From positions 1 through 5,610 of the forward strand of contig JAOPXF010000115.1 of NCBI GenBank assembly GCA_025965295.1: a stretch of 5,610 nucleotides of DNA, in the 5' to 3' direction. Positions 1 to 4,612 of the stretch are shown in pieces. The stretch comes from Nocardioides sp. (GTDB lineage: Bacteria > Actinomycetota > Actinomycetes > Propionibacteriales > Nocardioidaceae). Numbering within the stretch: the stretch's first letter is position 1; every line of letters starts with the position of its first letter. The notes beneath the pieces were generated by a model that was not told where the DNA came from, did not search any database, and saw only the letters and a list, made by a program, of their open reading frames with translations. The translations under genes were made by a program, and so were the position numbers.

Positions 1-127
1 CCACGATGCTCATCGCCACGGCGGCCGTCGTGGACCAGAGGCGCACCACGTTCCAGGCCAGCACGATCAGCACGACACAGGTGCCCATCAGCCAGAAGTA
101 GGCCTTGCGGCGGGCGGGTTGCTGCAC
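1..127 (-). CDS. Small membrane protein, DUF3099-like (partial, C-terminus off the left edge)
   Basis: This is the N-terminal 42 codons of a minus-strand gene that leaves the window. The peptide begins MQQPARRKAYFWLMG and continues into a hydrophobic helix (about residues 11-28) with the motif LAWNVVRLWS, then a second apolar stretch starting TTAAVAMSIV. A short basic N-terminus, one helix, WNVVR and a second helix match my memory of the small actinobacterial DUF3099 membrane proteins, whose function is unknown. I chose the GTG at 127-125 because a TACGGT hexamer lies 7 nt upstream and there is no Shine-Dalgarno sequence, which fits a leaderless transcript. The frame stays open further upstream, and ATG at 88-86 would cut into the first helix. 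It is divergent from the aldo/keto reductase. I am fairly sure it is coding and less sure of the family. Confidence 0.62.
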   Translation of the reverse strand, partial: MQQPARRKAYFWLMGTCVVLIVLAWNVVRLWSTTAAVAMSIV

Positions 128-140
128 GGTCAGGACCGTA
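128..140 (-). promoter_or_regulatory. Candidate -10 element of a leaderless promoter for the DUF3099-like gene
   Basis: On the minus strand TACGGT (140-135) is followed by 7 nt (CCTGACC) and then GTG (127-125). TANNNT about 7 nt before the transcription start is the actinobacterial -10 pattern, which would put the start at or next to the GTG. No clear -35 is visible. The hexamer overlaps the left arm of a small dyad, GACCGT (134-139) and ACGGTC (157-162), so an operator is possible. Confidence 0.4.
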
Positions 141-221
141 CGCCCGTCGGGGTACGACGGTCGGTGGCCCGGCAGGCACTTGGGTCGGGTGCGACGATCG
201 GGGCGGACCCACCAACGAATC

Positions 222-227
222 GAGGAG
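222..227 (+). promoter_or_regulatory. Shine-Dalgarno site deciding the reductase start
   Basis: GAGGAG lies 6 nt before ATG 234. It is the only strong, well-spaced Shine-Dalgarno site I see for any gene in the window, and it fixes the start 43 codons inside the longest open frame. Confidence 0.8.
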
Positions 228-233
228 CACACC

Positions 234-1205
234 ATGCGATACACCAAGCTCGGAAACACCGGCCTCGACGTGTCGGTCGTGACGCTGGGCTGCATGAGCT
301 GGGGGGACGCTTCCCGCGGCGGCCACTCCTGGGTGCTCGACGAGGACGCGGGCCGCACGATCATCAGGAGCGCCCTCGAGGCGGGCATCAACGTCCTCGA
401 CACCGCGAACGTCTACTCCGCGGGCTCGTCGGAGGAGTTCACCGGGCGGGCGGTGCGCGACTTCGCCCGGCGCGAGGACGTCGTCCTGGCCACCAAGGTG
501 CACGGCCGGATGCGACCGGGACCGAACGGTGCCGGGCTGTCGCGCAAGGCGATCCTGCACGAGATCGACGCCTCGCTGACCCGCCTCGGCACCGACTACG
601 TGGACCTCTACCAGATCCACCGCTGGGACCCGACGACCCCGATCGAGGAGACGATGGAGGCGCTGCACGACGTCGTCCGGGCCGGGAAGGCCCGCTACCT
701 CGGTGCCTCCTCGATGTTCGCCTGGCAGTTCGCCAAGGCCCAGCACGCCGCCGAGACGCACGGCTGGACGAAGTTCGTCTCGATGCAGAACCACTACAAC
801 CTGCTCTACCGCGAGGAGGAGCGGGAGATGCTGCCGCTGTGTGCCGATCAGGGCGTGGGCGTGATCCCGTGGAGCCCGCTGGCGCGCGGCCGGCTGACCC
901 GCCCCTGGGACGCGACCACAGCTCGGGCCGAGACCGACGAGTTCGGCGCCAGCCTCTACCGCGAGGAGGATCGGGCGACCGTCGAGACCGTCGCCCGGGT
1001 CGCCGAGCGGCGCGGGGTCTCTCCCGCCCAGGTCGCGCTGGCCTGGCTGATGGCCCAGCCGGTCGTCACCTCGCCGATCGTGGGCGTCACCAAACCCGAG
1101 CACCTGAGCGACGCGATCGCCGCCGTGGACCTCACGCTGTCCGACGACGAGCTGGAGGAGCTGGGCGCGGACTACGTGCCGCACGCCGTCGCCGGCCACC
1201 AGTGA
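234..1205 (+). CDS. yajO: Aldo/keto reductase, YajO-like
   Basis: This is a complete 323-residue NADPH-dependent aldo/keto reductase with a cytoplasmic TIM-barrel fold. The catalytic tetrad is D56 and Y61 (in LDTANVYSAGSSEE), K88 (LATKVHG) and H129 (YQIHRWD). Later segments QNHYNLLYREEEREMLPLC, WSPLARGRLTRPW and PIVGVTKPEHL carry the cofactor-side motifs. Length (E. coli YajO has 324) and remembered sequence agree closely with YajO, including HRWD, the YREEEREMLPLC block and the ARGRLTRPW block. YajO has been linked to formation of 1-deoxyxylulose 5-phosphate and to reduction of assorted aldehydes, but the substrate here cannot be read from sequence. The start is ATG 234, with GAGGAG at 222-227 six bases upstream. 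The open frame begins at 105, but its first 43 codons have no family similarity and overlap the divergent promoter region. It appears monocistronic and ends in a hairpin facing the convergent gene. Confidence 0.93.
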   Translation: MRYTKLGNTGLDVSVVTLGCMSWGDASRGGHSWVLDEDAGRTIIRSALEAGINVLDTANVYSAGSSEEFTGRAVRDFARREDVVLATKVHGRMRPGPNGAGLSRKAILHEIDASLTRLGTDYVDLYQIHRWDPTTPIEETMEALHDVVRAGKARYLGASSMFAWQFAKAQHAAETHGWTKFVSMQNHYNLLYREEEREMLPLCADQGVGVIPWSPLARGRLTRPWDATTARAETDEFGASLYREEDRATVETVARVAERRGVSPAQVALAWLMAQPVVTSPIVGVTKPEHLSDAIAAVDLTLSDDELEELGADYVPHAVAGHQ

Positions 1206-1223
1206 CCGGGGTTCTCACCCCGG
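1206..1223. terminator. Hairpin between convergent genes, probable bidirectional terminator
   Basis: CCGGGGT (1206-1212), loop TCTC, ACCCCGG (1217-1223): a perfect 7-bp stem with a 4-nt loop directly after the reductase stop (1203-1205). It also overlaps the stop codon of the opposing gene (1217-1215). A flanking pair, CGCCGG (1190-1195) and CCGGCG (1227-1232), could extend it across an asymmetric internal loop. No U-tract follows on either strand, which is common for actinobacterial terminators. Placement between convergent stop codons supports a shared terminator. Confidence 0.6.
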
Positions 1224-1793
1224 CGTCCGGCGCCCCCTGGCCCTGAGGACGAGCCCGACGACCAGGACCAGCAGGCCCAGGCCGCCGAGGAGCACGGCCA
1301 GCACCACGACGACCCCGGTCACGAGGCTGCGCCCATCGGAGTCGGTGTAGGGCCCGAGCACGACCGGCGTCGTCCCGGCCGTGGTGTCGCCGGCGATCGT
1401 GACGACGTAGGTCCCGGCCTCGTCGATCCTCATCCGGGCGAAGACGTCGTACGTCGTGCCGTCGACGTCGATCTCGGACAGGTCGCTGACGAAGCCGGAC
1501 GTCCCGGCCACCGCGACGTCGGCAGGCCCCTCGACGGTGATCTCGTCCTCGTTGGCCACCCGCTGGGAGCCGCCCACCTCCTCGGAGTAGAGAGCCCACT
1601 CCCCCGCCCCCAACTCCTTGGAGACCGCGCCGGGCATCTCGAAGACCTCGGCCTCGCCGGTGTGGGCGCCGAGGAGCTTCCACCAGACCAGGGCCGCCGC
1701 GATCACGAGCGCGGCCAGCACCATGACCGCGAGGCCGACGCGGATCGTGCGTCGACCGGGAGGTCGCGGGCTCGCCGGGTGGTCCTGGCTCAC
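1215..1793 (-). CDS. Two-pass membrane protein with an extracytoplasmic beta-rich domain, function unknown
   Basis: The 192-residue protein has a short proline- and arginine-containing N-terminus (1-18), a first membrane segment (about 19-38), an acidic outer domain (about 42-153), a second membrane segment (about 157-183, very rich in V, L and G) and an RARGRR tail. Positive charges at both ends predict that both termini are inside and the middle domain outside. That domain alternates short strands and turns, with FARMRIDEAGTYVVTIAGD-like segments (118-136) recalling Ig-like or galactose-binding-like beta sandwiches. It has no cysteine. I do not recognise a named family. The GTG at 1793-1791 is the first start after an in-frame TAG (1805-1803). 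GGAGG directly abuts it, too close to act as a Shine-Dalgarno site, while TAGCCT 6 nt upstream fits leaderless transcription. It converges with the reductase gene. Confidence 0.8.
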   Translation of the reverse strand: MSQDHPASPRPPGRRTIRVGLAVMVLAALVIAAALVWWKLLGAHTGEAEVFEMPGAVSKELGAGEWALYSEEVGGSQRVANEDEITVEGPADVAVAGTSGFVSDLSEIDVDGTTYDVFARMRIDEAGTYVVTIAGDTTAGTTPVVLGPYTDSDGRSLVTGVVVVLAVLLGGLGLLVLVVGLVLRARGRRTPG

Positions 1794-1805
1794 CCTCCGA
1801 GGCTA
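1794..1805 (-). promoter_or_regulatory. Candidate -10 element of a leaderless promoter for the 192-residue membrane protein
   Basis: TAGCCT (1805-1800, minus strand) is followed by 6 nt (CGGAGG) and the GTG start. The first TAG of the hexamer is also the in-frame stop that bounds the open frame, so no earlier start is possible. A -35 is not evident in the very GC-rich sequence upstream. Confidence 0.45.
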
Positions 1806-1829
1806 GGGAGGTGCGGGCCCGCGCGCGAT

Positions 1830-1865
1830 GGCCCGTCCGGGCCATGGCTGCCCGGCCGACGGGCC
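1830..1865. repeat. Imperfect inverted repeat (hairpin) in the intergenic region before the tRNA gene
   Basis: The outer arms GGCCCGT (1830-1836) and ACGGGCC (1859-1865) pair over 7 bp. The inner arms CCGGGC (1837-1842) and GCCCGG (1850-1855) pair over 6 bp. They are separated by a 3-nt bulge on the right side (1856-1858), and the loop is CATGGCT. A 9-bp direct repeat, CGGGCCCGC, occurs nearby at 1814-1822 and 1860-1868. The element lies upstream of both the minus-strand gene and the tRNA gene, so it is not obviously a terminator of either. It could be an operator or a processing structure, or chance in very GC-rich DNA. Confidence 0.5.
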
Positions 1866-1910
1866 CGCCCGAACGGCGCAACCGATCCTGGGGGTCGACG
1901 CTCGGGCGGA

Positions 1911-1916
1911 TAGGCT
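1911..1916 (+). promoter_or_regulatory. Candidate -10 element of the tRNA promoter
   Basis: TAGGCT lies 10 nt before the first base of the tRNA. It matches the actinobacterial TANNNT -10 and would start transcription a few bases before the mature 5' end. No convincing -35 is found at 16-18 bp upstream. Confidence 0.4.
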
Positions 1917-1926
1917 CGCCCGCCGA

Positions 1927-2000
1927 GGGGCGGTAGCTCAGCTGGTTAGAGCAGACGACTCATAATCGTCCACGCGCGGGTTCAAGTCCCGCCCGCCCCA
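1927..2000 (+). tRNA. tRNA with anticodon CAT (elongator Met or lysidine-type Ile2)
   Basis: A complete 74-nt cloverleaf. Acceptor GGGGCGG (1927-1933) pairs with CCGCCCC (1993-1999), with A73 at 2000. The D stem is GCTC/GAGC with loop AGCTGGTTA. Anticodon stem GACGA (1954-1958) pairs with TCGTC (1966-1970) around CTCATAA, anticodon CAT at 1961-1963. T stem GCGGG/CCCGC flanks TTCAAGT. CCA is not encoded; 2001-2003 read CCG. It is not the initiator: position 1 pairs with 72 (G-C), and the three consecutive G-C pairs of the initiator anticodon stem are absent. Elongator Met and Ile2 (C34 changed to lysidine by TilS) share this anticodon. GAGCAG before and GACTCATAATC across the loop look more like Ile2 to me, but the acceptor pairs said to guide TilS (C4-G69, C5-G68 in E. 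coli) are only half present (G4-C69, C5-G68). The variable loop CACGC is unusual, with C at position 46 where G is normal. Confidence 0.95.
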
Positions 2001-2032
2001 CCGAGCTGGTTCGAACGGACGAGATCCTGCGC

Positions 2033-2860
2033 TCACTCGCCTGAGAGGCGGGCGATCATCGCCATCGCGTCGTGCGGGGCGTGGCCCTTGGCGTCGTTGT
2101 CGAAGTAGACGAAGACGTCGCCGTGCTCCGCCCACCGCCGGCACTTCGCGGCCCACTCGTCGAGCGCGGCGGCGCCGTACCCGCTCGCGTAGAGCTCGAC
2201 GTCGCCGTGCAGGCGGACGTAGACGAAGTCGCTGGTCACCTCCTCGACCCGGGGGAACCGGCGGGCGGTGTCCGCGACCACGCAGGCGACCCCGTGCTCC
2301 CGCATGATCGCGTAGGCCTCCGGCGTGCAGAAGGTGGCGCTGCGGAACTCCAGTGCGTGCCGCAGCGGCCGGTCGGCGAGCCCGCGGGGAGCCCGGGTGA
2401 GCGCCCGGTCCTCGGGCACCTTGTCGTCGTGGGTGCGGGCCAGCGCGGCCGCGGCCGCGAAGGTCCGTGGCAGCCGGGAGAAGAAGTCGTCGAGCACGGC
2501 GGCGTCGAACGGGAGGTTCTCGGGCAGCTGCCACAGGAACGGCCCGAGCTTCGACCCGAGCGCGAGCACCCCGGAGGCGTAGAAGTTGGCCAGCGCGGTG
2601 TCCACGTCGCGGAGCCGCTTGAGGTGCGTGACGTAGCGGCCGCCCTTCACCGCGAAGACGAAGTCGTCGGGCGCCTGGTCGTGCCAAGTGGCGTACGACG
2701 TGGGTCGCTGCAGCGAGTAGAACGAGCCGTTGATCTCGATCGAGGTCAGGTGCTCGGCGGCGTAGGCCAGCTCGCGGCGCTGGACCAGGCCCTTCGGGTA
2801 GAAGTCACCACGCCAGGCCGGGTAGGTCCACCCCGAGATCCCGACCCGGACCCGTCCCAT
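2033..2860 (-). CDS. DUF72 family protein (YecE-like)
   Basis: This complete 275-residue protein of the DUF72/YecE family is a TIM-barrel-like cytoplasmic protein whose biochemical role is unestablished. Family marks appear in order: VRVGISGWTYPAWRGDFYP (4-22), SIEINGSFYSLQRP (40-53), FVFAVKGGRYVTHLKRL (67-83), LGPFLWQLPENL (105-116), LEFRSATF (170-177), VYVRLHG (213-219) and VFVYFDNDAKGHAP (249-262). Together they span the whole family. ATG 2860-2858 is chosen because the conserved core starts within four residues. It lies 4 nt after the TGA of the DUF4267-like gene and has no Shine-Dalgarno site of its own, so translation is probably coupled and the two genes form one transcript. It ends 32 bp from the tRNA 3' end, converging on it. 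Family assignment is secure; a function is not. Confidence 0.93.
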   Translation of the reverse strand: MGRVRVGISGWTYPAWRGDFYPKGLVQRRELAYAAEHLTSIEINGSFYSLQRPTSYATWHDQAPDDFVFAVKGGRYVTHLKRLRDVDTALANFYASGVLALGSKLGPFLWQLPENLPFDAAVLDDFFSRLPRTFAAAAALARTHDDKVPEDRALTRAPRGLADRPLRHALEFRSATFCTPEAYAIMREHGVACVVADTARRFPRVEEVTSDFVYVRLHGDVELYASGYGAAALDEWAAKCRRWAEHGDVFVYFDNDAKGHAPHDAMAMIARLSGE

Positions 2861-2864
2861 CGGC

Positions 2865-3233
2865 TCAGTCGTTGCGGGCGGAGTCGACGACCAGCGCGAG
2901 GGCGTTGAGGCCGGCCCAACCGAGGGTGACGGCCAGGACCTTGGCGCGGATCTCGTCGTCGTCGGTCTTGCTCGAGAGCAGCACCGCGTCGCCGAGGTCC
3001 ATGGCGATGCGCAGCAGCATCGCGGCCTTCACCGTCTTGCCTGAGCGGCCGAAGATGCCGAGCGAGCTGATCGCGAGGTCGCGCACGCCGTACGTCTGGG
3101 CGAGCAGGTTCAGGCCGGGCAGGTCCTTCTTGTCCGCCTCGAGGGCCCTGCCGAGGTGCTCCGGGCTGACCAGGGCGAAGGCGCCGTAGCCGGCGGTCGC
3201 GGTGGACATGAAGCGGCTCAGTTTGTAGGACAT
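2865..3233 (-). CDS. Small membrane protein, DUF4267-like
   Basis: The 122-residue hydrophobic protein has three or four apolar segments: about 10-22, 53-61, 70-86 and 99-116. The conserved-looking elements are a GYGAFALVSPEHLGR start (15-29), the motif YGVRDLA (48-54), RIAMDLGDAVLL (75-86) and a C-terminal helix. A Gly-Val-Arg-Asp turn after a first helix, followed by a helix ending in Gly-Asp, is what I recall of DUF4267, a family of small membrane proteins of unknown function. ATG 3233-3231 has no Shine-Dalgarno site, but TAGCGT lies 6 nt upstream, consistent with a leaderless mRNA. It is the first gene of a two-gene unit with the DUF72 gene and divergent from the PIG-L gene. The acidic SKTDDDEIR loop (88-96) breaks the last two helices. 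Confidence 0.82.
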   Translation of the reverse strand: MSYKLSRFMSTATAGYGAFALVSPEHLGRALEADKKDLPGLNLLAQTYGVRDLAISSLGIFGRSGKTVKAAMLLRIAMDLGDAVLLSSKTDDDEIRAKVLAVTLGWAGLNALALVVDSARND

Positions 3234-3245
3234 GCCGCCACGCTA
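3234..3245 (-). promoter_or_regulatory. Candidate -10 element of a leaderless promoter for the DUF4267-DUF72 pair
   Basis: On the minus strand TAGCGT (3245-3240) is followed by 6 nt (GGCGGC) and then ATG (3233-3231). This is the same geometry as for the DUF3099-like gene and the 192-residue protein. The 72-bp space to the divergent PIG-L gene (3234-3305) would hold both promoters. On the plus side, CATCCT (3294-3299) sits 6 nt before ATG 3306 and is only a partial match to TANNNT. Confidence 0.45.
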
Positions 3246-3305
3246 CCGACCGCCCCCGAACCCGGGCTCACCCCGCGAGGGGGTTGTGGGTGGCATCCTC
3301 GGTCC

Positions 3306-4061
3306 ATGACCGACCAGCCCGCCGTCCCCGCCCCGCTCGAGCCGCTCCCCGAGGACTGGCACCGCGCGCTCTGCGTCGTCGCCCACCCCGACGACATGGA
3401 GTTCGGCGCGGCCGCCGCCGTCGCGCGCTGGACCGGGCAGGGCAAGGAGGTCGTCTACTGCATGGTCACCAGTGGTGAGGCCGGCATCGACGGCATGACG
3501 CCCGAGGAGTGCCGCGTGGTCCGCGAGGCGGAGCAGGTCGCGTCGGCGCAGATCGTGGGCGTGCCGGTCGTGGAGTTCCTCGGGCAGCCCGACGGGGTGC
3601 TGGAGTACGGCGTCGCGCTGCGCGCCTCGATCGCCCAGGTCGTACGGCGCTTCCGCCCCGACGTGGTGATCACCGGCAACTTCCGCGACACCTGGGGCGG
3701 GCGCAACCTCAACCAGGCCGACCACATCGCCGTCGGGCGAGCGGTCGTGGACGCGGTCCGCGACGCCGGCAACCGCTGGATCTTCGGCGACCAGCTCGTC
3801 GACGGGGTCGAGCCCTGGGGCGGCGTGCAGGCGGTCTGGGCGTTCGGCTCCCCCGACTCCACGCACGCCGTCGACACCACCGACACCTTCGACGCAGGCG
3901 TCGCCTCGCTGGAGGCCCACGCGGCGTACATCGCCGGGCTGGGCTGGGAGAACTTCGACGCCCGCGAGTTCCTCGAGGGGATGGCACGCGCCACCGGGCA
4001 GCGGCTCGGGGTGGCGATGGCGGCGCCCTTCGAGGTGTTCCCGATGGGCTGGGGCGAGTAG
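3306..4061 (+). CDS. PIG-L/LmbE-family zinc-dependent deacetylase
   Basis: This 251-residue enzyme belongs to the family that removes acetyl groups from N-acetylglucosamine-type substrates. Members act in mycothiol metabolism (MshB, Mca), in natural-product tailoring and on unknown glycosides. The signature AHPDD is at 26-30: H27 and D30 are expected zinc ligands and D29 the general base. The third ligand is H140 in NQADHIAVGRAV. Further marks are VTSGEAG (54-60), REAEQ (73-77), FLGQPDG (91-97) and RPDVVIT (117-123). It lacks the longer body of MshB or Mca (near 290-300 residues), so I do not assign it to mycothiol synthesis. The ATG at 3306 is chosen because the family core begins about 20 residues later. 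The frame is open back to 3156, but that stretch overlaps the divergent gene. No signal peptide is visible, so it should be cytoplasmic. The next gene starts 5 nt after its stop. Confidence 0.93.
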   Translation: MTDQPAVPAPLEPLPEDWHRALCVVAHPDDMEFGAAAAVARWTGQGKEVVYCMVTSGEAGIDGMTPEECRVVREAEQVASAQIVGVPVVEFLGQPDGVLEYGVALRASIAQVVRRFRPDVVITGNFRDTWGGRNLNQADHIAVGRAVVDAVRDAGNRWIFGDQLVDGVEPWGGVQAVWAFGSPDSTHAVDTTDTFDAGVASLEAHAAYIAGLGWENFDAREFLEGMARATGQRLGVAMAAPFEVFPMGWGE

Positions 4062-4066
4062 CCGTC

Positions 4067-4612
4067 GTGCGCCGCACGCTCCTCGGGACGGCCGTGCTGC
4101 TGGCCGTCTGCTGCCTCCTGGGGCTCCCCGGGGCGGCGCCGTCGTACGCCTCGTGCGCCGCCGACTCGGGGCCGGAGGGGTCGGACGTCATCTTCGTCGG
4201 CACCGCCCGGGAGGAGCGCCGGGGCTACACCCGCTTCGAGGTCGACGAGGTCTGGGCGGGGCCCGAGCTCGCCGAGCAGGTCTGGGTGCTGTCCGGGCAG
4301 GAGCAGGGACCGTTCCCGCTCTTCCTGTTCTCGGCGGTCGGCAGCTCGACGGACGCGGCCTTCGCCGACGGCGAGCGGTACGTCGTGGGCGCGACGCCGG
4401 ACTTCCGCACCGGCGCGTGCAGCGTGGCCGAGGCCGATGCGATCGACTCGCTGCGCCCGGACCTCACCCGCGGACCCGTCGACGGCGCCGCGACCGGCGC
4501 CGACCCACCCGCGAGCTGGCTGCGGATCAGCGCGGTCTCGGTGGGCGCGGCGCTGATGGTCGGCGGTGCCGTGCTCTCGTGGCGGCACCGCAAGCACCCC
4601 GAGCGCTTCTAG
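4067..4612 (+). CDS. Secreted, C-terminally membrane-anchored protein with TIMP/NTR-like features
   Basis: The 181-residue protein begins with basic RR followed by a hydrophobic run (5-20) and a signal-peptidase-like site after SYA (26-28). Mature residue C30 comes almost first. The body has DVIFVGTA (40-47), FEVDEVWAG (57-65), VWVLSG (72-77), FADGERYVVGA (99-109) and C118 in TGACS. An N-terminal cysteine, a D-V-x-F-x-G strand, a V-x-x-x-W-x-G strand, a D-G-x-x-Y-x-V strand and a later cysteine recall bacterial proteins with the TIMP/netrin OB-fold. C30 and C118 could form a disulfide. A low-complexity linker leads to a second membrane helix (about 152-171) and a basic tail, RHRKH, typical of a C-terminal anchor. 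YASC is a poor lipobox, so a lipoprotein is less likely. GTG 4067 follows the deacetylase stop by 5 nt with only a weak GGGGCGAG site, suggesting coupling. Confidence 0.8.
   Translation: MRRTLLGTAVLLAVCCLLGLPGAAPSYASCAADSGPEGSDVIFVGTAREERRGYTRFEVDEVWAGPELAEQVWVLSGQEQGPFPLFLFSAVGSSTDAAFADGERYVVGATPDFRTGACSVAEADAIDSLRPDLTRGPVDGAATGADPPASWLRISAVSVGAALMVGGAVLSWRHRKHPERF

Noticed and set aside
105..233. N-terminal extension of the reductase by 43 codons
   Set aside because: The extension has no family similarity, overlaps the divergent gene and its promoter, and the strong GAGGAG site points to ATG 234, where the YajO-like sequence begins.
2009..2016. GTTCGAAC palindrome just after the tRNA, resembling a T-arm remnant or attachment site
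   Set aside because: It is only 8 bp, with no second copy of the tRNA 3' end, no integrase gene and no foreign-looking DNA in the window, so there is no support for an integration site.
2072..2908. 278-codon plus-strand open frame across the DUF72 gene
   Set aside because: It is a shadow of the DUF72 coding strand: V/R/G/E-rich, without a motif, and contradicted by strong DUF72 signatures on the minus strand.
3156..3305. N-terminal extension of the PIG-L protein by 50 codons
   Set aside because: It overlaps the start of the divergent DUF4267-like gene and its promoter, and the peptide is low-complexity without family similarity.
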